Source of the DNA: Bradyrhizobium sp. 4
GTDB lineage: Bacteria; Pseudomonadota; Alphaproteobacteria; Rhizobiales; Xanthobacteraceae
Length of the DNA: 64,000 bases
Assembly (NCBI RefSeq): GCF_023100905.1
Contig: NZ_CP064686.1
Span: 1,302,001 to 1,366,000 of the forward strand
Direction of reading: 5' to 3'
Shown: positions 31,255 through 40,130 of the stretch, piece after piece
How the letters are laid out: every line of letters begins with the position of its first letter
Position numbering within the stretch: position 1 is the stretch's first letter
Translations under genes and position numbers: made by a program
Notes under the pieces: model-generated
What the model was told of the DNA's origin: nothing
Databases searched by the model: none
Seen by the model: only the letters and a program-made list of their open reading frames with translations

Positions 31255-31484
31255 CGGCCCCGCCCGTGCAAGGTCGTTTAATGAGGACGATGCAGTCTGC
31301 ACAAATGTATCCGGCCTCTTGCAAGTGGGCCGCTGTTGCGGCCAGGCCATGATGAGATCCGCGCGTGCCGTTCCCAGATAAATGGTTCGGGCTCGAAGCC
31401 CGCTTTTTTGCACAGGGTTTACGGCGCGCCGATCGACTGTTTCGTCATCACCTTCACGAACCTCGCAGTCTGGAACAAACGGGA
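31255..31484 (-). ncRNA. Candidate IS1111 bridge RNA region (right end)
   Basis: In IS1111-group elements the bridge RNA lies in the non-coding end downstream of the transposase. This 230-bp stretch is between the transposase stop and the element end. Inferred from position; no fold was computed. Confidence 0.3.
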
Positions 31485-32537
31485 TCAGCTAAAGGCCGGA
31501 TCCCGCCGTTCATAGCTTGCGCCGGGCTTGGTCATCACCACCCATGCGATCCGCGCAATCTTGGCCGCCAAGGCGACTGTGACCTTGTTAGTGTGCATGC
31601 GTGCCTGAAGTCCATCAAGCCACGCGCCAAGGCGGTATCGCGAGCGATCAAGATGAGTCACGCAGGAACGGGCGCCATGGATGATCATCCGGCGCAGATA
31701 TCGATTGCCGCGCTTGCTTATCCCCAGCAGCTTCGTTTTGCCTCCCGTAGAATATTCTCTCGGGACAAGACCTAGCCAAGCTGCCATATCGCGGGCCTTT
31801 TTGAACTGGCGGGCAGATCCAGCTGCTGCCAAAAGCGCCGTCGCGGCCAGCAGACCAATGCCCGGGATGGTTATCAATCGACGTGCGCTATCGCTTTGAG
31901 AGGCAATTGCCTCAATCTCGCGGTTGACCTCGGCAATCCGCAGCTCCAGCTGCCGCAGCTCGTCAAATGTAGATGCAAGAATGCGACGCATCGCCGAGGT
32001 TAGATCATTCGACTGATCGGCCAAAACCCTCGGCAGATCAGCCTTGAACTTGCCGGCGCCCTGGTGAATAGCGATCCCATATTCCAGGCAAAAAGCGCGC
32101 ATCTGATTGATGAGGCACGTCCGTTGCGACATCATCCGATCGCGAACACGATGCAGCGCTTGCAGATCAATGTGCTCAGGCGACCTTAGCTCGACGAAGC
32201 GCATCGTTGGTCTCGTCACGGCTTCGGCGATCGCCGCGGCATCGATGATGTCATTTTTGTTGGACTTCACATATGGCTTCACGAATTGAGCTGGGATAAT
32301 GCGAACGGTGTGCCCCATGGCGGCGATCTTGCGGGCCAACCATTGCGAGCCGGAGCAGGCCTCCATCCCCACCAAAGCCGGTCCTGCACGTTCGAAGAAC
32401 TGCAAGAGCGTATCGCGCCGAAAGGTCGCCTTCTGGATCGGCATTCCGGCGCCGTCGAGCCCAACGACGTGGAAAAGGTTCTTGCCAATGTCGATCCCAA
32501 ACACCGTTGCCGGCCTGGGCTTGTTCCGTGTCCTCAT
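31485..32537 (-). CDS. IS110 family transposase (IS1111 group)
   Basis: 350 residues. DEDD domain: VFGIDIGKNLFHVVG, VGMEACSGSQWLARKI, and KSNKNDIIDAAAIAEAV. C-terminal domain: TIPGIGLLAATALLAAAG and FKKARDMAAWLGLVPREYST, then GKTKLLGISKRGNRYLRRMI. Length fits the group; no frameshift. Confidence 0.95.
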   Translation of the reverse strand: MRTRNKPRPATVFGIDIGKNLFHVVGLDGAGMPIQKATFRRDTLLQFFERAGPALVGMEACSGSQWLARKIAAMGHTVRIIPAQFVKPYVKSNKNDIIDAAAIAEAVTRPTMRFVELRSPEHIDLQALHRVRDRMMSQRTCLINQMRAFCLEYGIAIHQGAGKFKADLPRVLADQSNDLTSAMRRILASTFDELRQLELRIAEVNREIEAIASQSDSARRLITIPGIGLLAATALLAAAGSARQFKKARDMAAWLGLVPREYSTGGKTKLLGISKRGNRYLRRMIIHGARSCVTHLDRSRYRLGAWLDGLQARMHTNKVTVALAAKIARIAWVVMTKPGASYERRDPAFS

Positions 32538-32599
32538 TGCTTCCTCCTTTCAAAAGCCAACTCAGTCTGACTGAGAGGACGGGGCGGGTCATCCCATTA

Positions 32600-33526
32600 A
32601 TGGTAGGGCCCGTCGCCAAGCGCGAAGCCGTCGCGCACCTGCAGGCCGTCATGGGTCTGTCGGAGCGGCGGGCCTGCGGCATCGTCGGCGCTGACCGCAA
32701 GATGGTTCGGTACCGATCGTGCCGACCGCCGGACACCGAACTACGCGGCCGCTTGCGCGAGCTTGCTAATGCCCGTCGGCGGTTCGGCTACCGCCGGCTG
32801 TTCGTGCTGCTTCGCCAGCAGGGCGAGCCGTCCGGGCGGAACCGGATCTACCGTCTGTATCGAGAGGAAGGCCTCAGCGTGCGCAAGCGCCGGGCCCGCC
32901 GCCGCGCCGTGGGCACCCGAGCGCCGATACTGGTCGAGGCTCGGCCGAACGCCCGGTGGTCGCTGGATTTTGTCCACGACCAGTTCGCCAGCGGCCGTCG
33001 CTTCCGGGTCCTGAATATCGTCGATGACGTGACCCGGGAATGTCTGGCGGCCATCCCCGACACCTCGATCCCGGGGCGGTGGGTGGCACGCGAACTGACG
33101 GCGCTGATCAATCAGCGCGGCAAGCCGGGCATGATCGTCTCCGACAACGGCACCGAGTTCACCTGCAATGCCATGCTGGCATGGTCGGAGGAGAACAACA
33201 TCGACTGGCACTTCATTGCGCCGGGCAAGCCGATGCAGAACGGCTTCTGTGAAAGCTTCAACGGCCGGATGTGGGACGAGCTTCTCAACGAAACCTTGTT
33301 CTTCGGCCTCGATCACGCCCGCGCCAAGATTGCGGATTGGGTCGGCGACTACAACGGCCAACGCCCGCATTCCTCGCTCGGCTATCTGACCCCTGCGGCC
33401 TATGCCGCCTACCTCACCGCAACGTGCGAGCGGCTGCGCAACCCCGACCGGCTCCGCCGATCGCACGTTGCTCACACCGCGCCAAACGGCGTAACATCCG
33501 CCGAGACTCTAACCGCTACTGGGTGA
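32600..33526 (+). CDS. IS3 family OrfB integrase (element B)
   Basis: About 308 residues from MVGPVAKREAVAHLQAVMGL. The rve core is intact: WSLDFVHDQFASGRRFRVLN (first Asp), MIVSDNGTEFTCNAM (second Asp) and GFCESFNGRMWDELLNE (Glu). The gene is separated from orfA by the IS1111-type insertion, so the fused OrfAB transposase can no longer be made. Confidence 0.85.
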   Translation: MVGPVAKREAVAHLQAVMGLSERRACGIVGADRKMVRYRSCRPPDTELRGRLRELANARRRFGYRRLFVLLRQQGEPSGRNRIYRLYREEGLSVRKRRARRRAVGTRAPILVEARPNARWSLDFVHDQFASGRRFRVLNIVDDVTRECLAAIPDTSIPGRWVARELTALINQRGKPGMIVSDNGTEFTCNAMLAWSEENNIDWHFIAPGKPMQNGFCESFNGRMWDELLNETLFFGLDHARAKIADWVGDYNGQRPHSSLGYLTPAAYAAYLTATCERLRNPDRLRRSHVAHTAPNGVTSAETLTATG

Positions 33527-33551
33527 AACTTCAGGGGCAGGTCAAGAGATT

Positions 33552-33977
33552 TTGGTTGCTGTCAGAAAGGACCCCGATGCAAGGCGTCTGATGAGCATTC
33601 CGGGTGTCGGTCCTCTCATCGCCGCTACCGTTCGGACATCGGTTTTGGACGCTCGCAATTTTGCGACTGCACGAGATTTTGCGGCTTGGACGGGGCTCAC
33701 ACCGAGGGCACAGTCGAGCGGCGGAAAAGAAAGGCTCGGCGCGATATCAAAGCGTGGAAATCGGCAACTACGGACGCTCTTGATCGTTGGTGCGACGTCT
33801 ATCATCAAGCTTGCTAAACGAGGCTTGAAAGTCCCACTCTGGATTCGGACCATGCTGCAAAGACGGCCGGTCAAGGTCGTATCGGTCGCGCTCGCCAATA
33901 AGATTGCGCGCACGATCTGGGCCTTGCTGGTCAGAGGCGGCATCTATCAGGCGCCGGCCGCAATGCTGAAATCCTAA
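33552..33977 (+). pseudogene. IS110 family transposase, C-terminal half
   Basis: Encodes only the C-terminal domain: SIPGVGPLIAATVRTSVLDA, FAAWTGLTPRAQSSGGKERL, ISKRGNRQLRTLLIVGA. The catalytic DEDD half is missing, cut by the end of IS3 element B at 33544. Confidence 0.85.
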
Positions 33978-34084
33978 TCTTAAGAGCTCTCCGGCGGAAG
34001 AAGAAAGCTGCCGAGGAGGCAAGGTGCAAATCTGGATGAACCCCGAATGACGTCATTCCCGGTGGCAATCAGACCGCCTGACTC

Positions 34085-34443
34085 ACTGCGCTTCGAGCGC
34101 GAGAAATTGATTGGGCGATTGCTTCCGCGGATATCATCGTGGCCAGCGGCCAGGCGCCGCGTTCACAGGCCGAACATATGACCGCACCGTCATCCCTTGT
34201 TCAACCAGAGAAAGATCTTGCAGCCCGGGCCGTTCCACATATGAGTCAGAGCCTTCTCTACGAGCGTGCGCAGGTTCATCATGTCGTCGGTCATCGGCGG
34301 TTCCTCGGTTGCGTTGGCGTGTCGCAACCCGATCCTACCGGAAAACTGCCGGTGACCACCGCAAAGCCGCCCGCCCGCTACGGCGCTATTGGGGGCGCGC
34401 GTCCGGGCGGCTTTGCTCTACCGAGCTACACCACCTCCGGGGA
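34085..34443 (-). pseudogene. IS256 family left end and transposase N-terminus (relic)
   Basis: The left inverted repeat and leader (outward GAGCTACACCACC, CCGGGGA at the intron junction) are nearly identical to those of IS256 X. The transposase starts at 34294 (MTDDMMNLRTLVEKA) and diverges after about 16 codons, so the body is deleted. The tip continues beyond the intron at 36340-36346. Confidence 0.75.
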
Positions 34444-36339
34444 GTACGTCATGCCAAGCTGATGAATGCTTGTGGGTGCAAGTCCCATCCGGCCAAAGCC
34501 GAAGCAGGCAGGCCGGGACCGAGTCTTGCGGGCGTCGCGGCAACGCGGGGTTCGAAGTGTAGACAGGAGCCATGCGGGGTGCGGGAATGAGCCTCGAAAG
34601 GTGGATGTTCGCGGAGGCCGAGTGTGTTCCCTAAACACGAAGGCAGCATGAGCATCGTCGTTATGCGAGACGATGCCGCTCCGTCGGGGTCGATGGCCGG
34701 ATCACGCATGGAAGGTAATCATCGGAACATGAGAGGCCCGACCGGGTCCGTTGGATTGGTCTCCAACGGGGGGCAGCGGCAAGGCAGTGCCAGAGCCGCG
34801 GTCCGAGCTGAGGTCGGGAGTCGGACTGGTCCATAGTACCTGTGAAGTCGTCGAAGGAAACGAGACGCATGGAGGGAAGGGGCCAGCCCGAGGGGAGCCC
34901 GCGCGAGAAGGCCAGGGTCCGGACACAGAGCCGGGTTGCCTTGCCGCCGAACCTCGAACGGGTGAACACGGCAGCCAAGCAGGCTGCCCAAACCCGGTTC
35001 ACGGCCTTGCTGCACCACGTCGACGAGGACGCTCTGCGTCGGGCGTTTCGACGACAAAAGCGGCAGGCCAGCGCGGGGGTCGACGGGATAACGGTGGCGA
35101 AGTACGAAGAGAGGCTCACGGATAACCTCCGGGAGCTCTGCGGACGCGTCCACACGGGTCGCTACCGGCCACAGCCGGTGCGACGAGTCTACATCCCCAA
35201 AGCCGATGGCGGTAAGCGGCCTCTCGGTGTGCCGGCGCTAGAGGACAAGATTGTCCAAAGCGCGGTAGCCGAGGTGCTGAGCTCCGTCTACGAGGTCGAC
35301 TTCCTCGGGTTCTCCTACGGCTTCCGGCCGGGGCGGAATCCTCATATGGCGCTTGACGCCTTGCACACGGCGATCATGAGCCAGCGCGTCAACTGGGTGC
35401 TCGATGCCGACATACGCAACTTCTTCGACTCGGTCGACCACGAGTGGCTGCTGCGGATTGTGGCGCACAGGATCGCCGATCCTCGCATATTGCGGCTCAT
35501 AGAGCTGTGGCTGCGGGCCGGCGTTCTTGAGAGCGGCGAGAAGCAAGAAACGGACAGGGGTACCCCGCAGGGGGCGGGCATCAGTCCGCTCCTCGCCAAC
35601 ATCTTTCTGCACTACATCCTCGATCTCTGGACCCATCAATGGCGCCGTCGCCGCGCACGCGGTCGCGTTGTGGCCGTTCGCTATGCGGACGACTTCGTCA
35701 TGGGCTTCGAGAGCAAGGTGGATGCGCAGGAGATGCTCTTGGCCCTCAAGGCGCGGCTGGCCAGCTTTGGCCTGATGCTTCATGAGGGCAAGACGCGGTT
35801 GATCGAGTTCGGTCGATTTGCGGCCCTCTCGCGTCAGCGGCGCGGCGAGCGGCGACCCGAGACCTTCGCCTTCCTCGGCTTCACCCACTACTGCGGGCGG
35901 ACCCGGGACGGCCGGTTTATCGTGAAGCACAAGACGGAAGGGAAACGCCTGACGCGCAAGCTGACGGCGTTGCGCCAGGAGGCCTGGCGGCTCATGCACG
36001 AGTCACTGGCCACCCAGCACGAGTGGTTCGCCGCAGTGCTGCGTGGACACTACGGCTACTACGGCAGGCCGCACAATTATCCAGCGCTTAACGGCTTCTA
36101 CCGCGAAGTGCGTCGGATCTGGCTGCACTGTCTGAGACGGCGCAGTCAGAAAAGTCGGCGCATGGGCTGGTCGGAGTTCGAGGCCCTGACGGCACGCTTC
36201 CGTCTGCCCGTTCCACGCATCACTCGCACTTGGGCGCAGGCGCGGATATGACGCGGGTTACCCTCGGGAAGAGCCGGGTGCGGGAAAGCCGCCTGCCCGG
36301 ATCTGTGAGGGCGAAAGCCAAATGGCTGAGCTACTCGAC
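34444..36339 (+). mobile_element. Group II intron, copy 3
   Basis: 1896 bp, plus strand, same GUACG start and CUCGAC end. 5' exon ...CCACCTCCGGGGA, 3' exon CACGACC. Domain V (GAGCCGGGTGCGGGAAAGCC) is at 36271. In inverted orientation to copies 1 and 2. Confidence 0.85.
34842..36251 (+). CDS. ltrA: Group II intron reverse transcriptase/maturase
   Basis: 469 residues with the same translation as the other two copies, with intact YADD motif and no endonuclease domain. Confidence 0.95.
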   Translation: MKSSKETRRMEGRGQPEGSPREKARVRTQSRVALPPNLERVNTAAKQAAQTRFTALLHHVDEDALRRAFRRQKRQASAGVDGITVAKYEERLTDNLRELCGRVHTGRYRPQPVRRVYIPKADGGKRPLGVPALEDKIVQSAVAEVLSSVYEVDFLGFSYGFRPGRNPHMALDALHTAIMSQRVNWVLDADIRNFFDSVDHEWLLRIVAHRIADPRILRLIELWLRAGVLESGEKQETDRGTPQGAGISPLLANIFLHYILDLWTHQWRRRRARGRVVAVRYADDFVMGFESKVDAQEMLLALKARLASFGLMLHEGKTRLIEFGRFAALSRQRRGERRPETFAFLGFTHYCGRTRDGRFIVKHKTEGKRLTRKLTALRQEAWRLMHESLATQHEWFAAVLRGHYGYYGRPHNYPALNGFYREVRRIWLHCLRRRSQKSRRMGWSEFEALTARFRLPVPRITRTWAQARI

Positions 36340-36346
36340 CACGACC

Positions 36347-36354
36347 TTTAAAAC
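36347..36354. repeat. Other half of the IS256 target duplication
   Basis: TTTAAAAC directly after the IS256 tip CACGACC. Reverse complement of the 8 bp at 16249-16256. Confidence 0.7.
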
Positions 36355-36389
36355 TGCTACTGGTTCGAATATATGCCATCTTGTCAGGT

Positions 36390-36762
36390 ATGAATCGGTC
36401 AAAAGACCAGCTTGTAAACCCAGTCGACAAGCTCTTTCTGGACGGGAGGGCGGTGCATTCGACGTGGCTGATGCGCCACGGCTACTCTGCCCAGCTTTCA
36501 AAGTTCTGAGTAAAATCAGGCTGGCACGAACAGCCCAGGCGTACCATCCAAACAATCGTCCACTATTCGCCGCTTCTCATGGTGGGCGGACGGCGTTCGA
36601 AGTAGCGAGGCTATGCGCACACCTTCCGCAATCAACGACGCGCGCATCTCTATGGTCCAAAAGCGCGCCCGATTGTGACGGGAAAGCGGTGCTGACATTG
36701 GAGCCGCTGAAGTCTGCCCAATCGCCCTGGTCTTCAACGCCTCAGACCACATTGAACATCTG
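36390..36762 (+). pseudogene. AbiEi-type antitoxin (type IV TA) relic
   Basis: Starts MNRSKDQLVNPVDKLFLDGR and AVHSTWLMRHGYSAQLSKF, then TGA, then VKSGWHEQPRR in the same frame. This order resembles the N-terminal AbiEi_3 winged-helix region, where the stop replaces a Tyr. Further on, GGRTAFEVARLCAHLPQS and HLYGPKARP in two frames match the start of the antitoxin core. Truncated at the IS3 element. No AbiEii toxin gene is seen. Confidence 0.5.
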
Positions 36763-37239
36763 CCAGCAATAGGCGTCGATGACGAAGGCGACGTAGACGA
36801 AGCCGGTCCAGGTCGCGACATAGGTGAAGTCGGAGAGCCAAAGGACGTTCGGCCTCGGCGCCTTGAACTGGCGGTTGACGTGATCCAGCGGGCATCGCGC
36901 AGCCTTGTCGCTGATCGTGGTCTTGACGGGTTTGCCGCGGATGACCCCTTGCAAACCCATATCCCGCATCAATCGCGACACCGTGCAACGGGCAACATCG
37001 AACCCTTCACGTTTGAGCTGCCGCCAGACCTTGCGCGCGCCGTACACGCGGAAGTTCTGATCGAAGACGCGCCGGACCTCGATCTTCAGCGCAACATCCT
37101 GCCGGGCGCGCGCCGACAGCCTGGCGGGATCCCGCCGCTTGGCCACATGGGCGTGATAGGTCGAGGGGGCGATCGGCAGCACCTTGCAGATCGGCTCGAC
37201 CCCATGAGCCCCACGATGATCGTCGATGAAGGCGATCAT
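36742..37239 (-). pseudogene. IS3 family OrfB (element C), 3' truncated
   Basis: N-terminal half of an IS3-type integrase: MIAFIDDHRGAHGVEPICKV, VYGARKVWRQLKREGFDVAR, and the first Asp in NVLWLSDFTYVATWTGFVYV. It breaks off after AFVIDAY, so the second Asp and Glu are missing. Confidence 0.85.
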
Positions 37240-37565
37240 GGCTTGGACCGGCGGTCGAGCTCCGCCATCGCAAAATAAGCGCTTGCCTTGCGCAGAATCT
37301 CGTTGGCCTGCCGAAGCTCCCGGTTCTCCCGCTCGAGCGCCTTCAGCTTCTCGGCCATGTCGGTCGGAACGCCGGCCCGCTGCCCGCTGTCGACTTCAGC
37401 TTTCTTGACCCAGTCATGCAGCGTCTGCGGTGTGCAGCCGATCTCGGCCGCAATCGACATCACTGCCGCCCAGCGCGAGGGATGCTCACTCGCGTGATCG
37501 AAAACCATCCGAACCGCACGCGCCCGGACCTCGGGTGAAAACTTGTTCGTTGTCTTGCTCGTCAT
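37236..37565 (-). CDS. IS3 family OrfA (element C)
   Basis: 109 residues: MTSKTTNKFSPEVRARAVRM, HTH in AAEIGCTPQTLHDWVKKAEV, zipper KLKALERENRELRQANEIL. The right end of the element is at 37615 (TGAACCGCCCCGGGA on the minus strand). Intact, but its partner OrfB is not. Confidence 0.9.
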   Translation of the reverse strand: MTSKTTNKFSPEVRARAVRMVFDHASEHPSRWAAVMSIAAEIGCTPQTLHDWVKKAEVDSGQRAGVPTDMAEKLKALERENRELRQANEILRKASAYFAMAELDRRSKP

Positions 37566-37629
37566 GGCTCCACCTTCTCAAGAGTCGGAGCCTCCGGCAA
37601 TCCCGGGGCGGTTCAAACCCTGGCAGGTG

Positions 37630-37885
37630 CGTCCTTGTACGCATTGATAAAGAACGCGGGCGTTTCGCCGAAAGCGCAGAATGGCGCTCCGCTGACATCG
37701 TCGACGACGTCGATCGAAACCTCGACGAGTGTGCTCCATCTCAATCTGGTGGCTCCGATCTTACTTGCGCATGGCTTGTTTTGGCGAGCTAAAAGCCGCG
37801 GCAGGATCGATTGTCAACGTGACCTCAATCGCACGCTCGCGGGTGCACCCGTTTGCCGGCAGCAACTATACGACTTTCAAGGCGG
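37630..37885 (+). pseudogene. Short-chain dehydrogenase/reductase fragment
   Basis: NAGVSPKAQNGAPLTSSTTS and HLNLVAPILLAHGLF in one frame, then GSIVNVTSIARSRVHPFAG and SNYTTFKA in another, are the middle of an SDR (NAG motif, catalytic Ser and Tyr-x-x-x-Lys region). The fragment runs directly into fixA sequence with no gap. Confidence 0.75.
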
Positions 37886-38709
37886 CGCATGTCGTCTGCA
37901 TGAAGCAGGTTCCCGGCTCCGCGCAGATGCGCGTGCACCCCGTCACCAACCCCATCATGCGTCAGGGCCTGCCGACGATCATCAATCATACGATCTCTTC
38001 GCGCTCGAGGCCGCGCTGGAATTGCGCGATCGGTTTGGCGGCGAAATCACCGTGCTTACAATCGGGCCAATGTCGGCCGAAGGCTCCTTACCTTGCCCAA
38101 GGCGCTGACATTCGGCGCCGATCGGCCGTTCTGCTCACTGACTGGCGCTTCGCTGGTTCTGATACTCTGGTGATAACTCACGCATTGGCAGCCGCCATCC
38201 GAAAAGTTGGTAAGGAGCATGGACCGCCGACTTCATCTTACCGGCAGCAAACCATCGACGGTGACACCGCCCAGGTGGGACCCGGGATTGCGAAGCGGCT
38301 TGGGATGCTGCGGCTGACCTACGTCGGCAAGATCAGAGCTCTAGACCTGACCGTGGGCACAATCCAAACGGAGCGACGTGCCGAAGGCGGTGTCCAGGTT
38401 CTGCTTACCAGGCCGTATCTCATTACGATTCTCGAGGCCACCACCAGATTTGCCGCGGCGCCATGGCGGATGCGCTACGAGCCGCCCGCGCGCCAATCGT
38501 GAAATGGAACGCACAGGACGCGGGTGTCGAGGACCTTTCCAAATGTGGTCTCGCCGACCGTGATCAAGTGAGTCTTCGGTCCCTCGGCGCGCGCTGACAA
38601 AGCGACGCTGGTGGAGGCTTCCGAGCAGCCGCCGCGAGCTTTGATCGACGCGATCTTCAAGCACCAGCCTAAGGTTGAAGCGGAAGTTGCCGCCACGGTC
38701 CGCGAGTAA
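37886..38709 (+). pseudogene. fixA: fixA relic (electron transfer flavoprotein beta subunit)
   Basis: HVVCMKQVPGSAQMRVHPVT, then PIMRQGLPTII, YDLFALEAALELRDRFGGEI in another frame, VLLTDWRFAGSDTL, QQTIDGDTAQVGPGIAKRLG and a C-terminal WNAQDAGVEDLSKCGL and ALIDAIFKHQPKVEAE follow the order of FixA, which with FixB, C and X passes electrons to nitrogenase. At least four frame changes make it dead. fixBCX are not next to it. Confidence 0.8.
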
Positions 38710-39097
38710 TCTGGGCAGCTTTGTGGGCGCTTTCAGGCATGCGCGTCGCTGCACAACTCCGAGGCTCTAACCGCTCCCCGATAAAAACTCGACGGCAGGG
38801 CCGCGGCAAGCGCGGTCCGACAAGAGGAATTTCTCGGCGCGGGTCTTACGTCTTCAAGACCGCGGCCCGTCTGGAAGGACCTCGACGTAGGGAATGGGTG
38901 TTGAGTCGGACTGCGTGAGGTTGCAGATTGACAAACTCGAACGGCGAAGTCCCGTATCGGCCAATACTAGAAGATTAGGCGCGCACCCATCTATGGGCCT
39001 CATCCGTCCAGAGCCGATGCTTCGGCCATCAGTGTGAAGGCGACGCTGGAGAACAGGAAGACATGGACGTAGAGGTTTTCAGTCATGCTCTGCGTCG
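38710..39097. other. No recognisable gene
   Basis: About 390 bp. A 28-codon minus-strand frame at 39000-39086 (starts MTENLYVHVFLFSS) lies just downstream of the HAD gene; I cannot support it as a gene. Confidence 0.35.
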
Positions 39098-39781
39098 TTA
39101 TGAGTTCTGAAAAAGGCCACGCTCCTGCAGAATGGGCAGCAGCTTATGATGGTCCTCGATGAGATAATCCGGCTGCGCCGCTCGCAGACGCGTCTCGGAA
39201 ACAAATCCGCCCGTAATGGCTACGCTGATCAAGCCAAGTTCGCGTGCAATATCCGTTTCGACCGGCATGTCCCCGATGATGAACGTTGAGCTGGGGTTCA
39301 GATTGTATGCTCGCATGTACAGACGAAGCCGCTCTCCTTTGCTTGTGCCTTTATATTGAGTAGCGCGGCTTTCAAAAGCCAGAACCTCCGCGACACAATC
39401 GTCGATTCCATGTCTTCGTAATTGGGTAATAAGGGGATCGACTATATGGTTACTAACGATAATGCTGGGAACCTCTTGTTGACGGGCCGTTTCCAAAATG
39501 CAACGCGCGCCTTCGCGCAGTTCGGCTTCGCTCGCCAGCGGTTCGTAAGTGTCGTGAAAAATAGCGCTGTCATGGCTATCGACCGTTTCGATTTCACTCT
39601 CCGACATTCCTAGATTGCGGTAAAAAACCGAAAGTGGAACATCGAAATGATCCCGAAAAGTGTGCATGTCGATGGCAGCTCGGCCGAAGCGGTCCAAAAT
39701 GGTGTTCGTCGTTTGTAGCAAGACGTCGGCGTCGTCAAGGAGAGTGCCGTTCCAATCGAATACAAGAGCAGGTTTCATCAT
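39098..39781 (-). CDS. HAD family hydrolase (phosphoglycolate phosphatase-like)
   Basis: 227 residues. HAD motif I VFDWNGTLLDD with the nucleophile Asp, motif II in SIIVSNH, motif III Lys in the ATQYKGTSKGERLR region, motif IV IIGDMPVETDIA. A helical cap follows motif I (class I HAD). Phosphatase activity on a small phosphorylated metabolite is the likely role; substrate unknown. No frameshift. It is an intact gene among relics. Confidence 0.85.
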   Translation of the reverse strand: MMKPALVFDWNGTLLDDADVLLQTTNTILDRFGRAAIDMHTFRDHFDVPLSVFYRNLGMSESEIETVDSHDSAIFHDTYEPLASEAELREGARCILETARQQEVPSIIVSNHIVDPLITQLRRHGIDDCVAEVLAFESRATQYKGTSKGERLRLYMRAYNLNPSSTFIIGDMPVETDIARELGLISVAITGGFVSETRLRAAQPDYLIEDHHKLLPILQERGLFQNS

Positions 39782-40007
39782 GGCCTCATGCTGCAGACGT
39801 TTTCGTTGAGGTGAGATCGGCGATCAATCTATTCGAAGTCTCGTCTGCGCGTTTTTGCCCGCCAACGGGGCGGCATCTCGAACGTAAACGCAGAAAGACC
39901 GGCTCCCTCATGTCCCCGCGGCAGCAAGGAAAGCAGACTTCAACGGGCACATCAGCGTTGACCAAAGCCCCGTCCAAACAAACCGTCAAACGACGGCAGG
40001 AGGTTTT

Positions 40008-40130
40008 ATGATTGTCAAAGGGCTGGAAGTCGGCGTCACTCTTCTCCCTGTGAGAGGGAGTGCGAACGTGTGCTATAGCTACATGCGGCCTGGAATGCGC
40101 GTCCTGCTCAGTGAAATCAACATCTGCTAG
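40008..40130 (+). CDS. Possible 40-residue protein with strong ribosome site
   Basis: MIVKGLEVGVTLLPVRGS is the start of a 40-codon frame preceded by AGGAGG at 5 bases. It overlaps by ATGA the stop of a 33-codon basic frame that begins at 39910 (MSPRQQGKQTSTG). No family recognised. Confidence 0.25.
   Translation: MIVKGLEVGVTLLPVRGSANVCYSYMRPGMRVLLSEINIC

Larger units (their letters stand above)
31249..32600 (-). mobile_element. IS110 family element, IS1111 group, inside IS3 element B
   Basis: Separates orfA and orfB of IS3 element B. Near the ends it carries the short inverted pair GACCGGCCCCGCCCG / CGGGGCGGGTCAT typical of IS1111-group subterminal repeats. The transposase is intact. Confidence 0.75.
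29684..33544 (+). mobile_element. IS3 family element B, interrupted twice
   Basis: Outer ends are TGACCTGCCCCTG at 29684 and its inverse CAGGGGCAGGTCA at 33532-33544. A second IS3 element lies in its leader and an IS1111-type element lies between its two genes. It is itself inserted in IS256 element Y. Confidence 0.8.

Noticed and set aside
27500..36346. A simple target duplication around IS256 Y
   Set aside because: The 8 bp outside the 11112 tip (CTCGCACC) and outside the 27500 tip do not match, so its history is not resolved.
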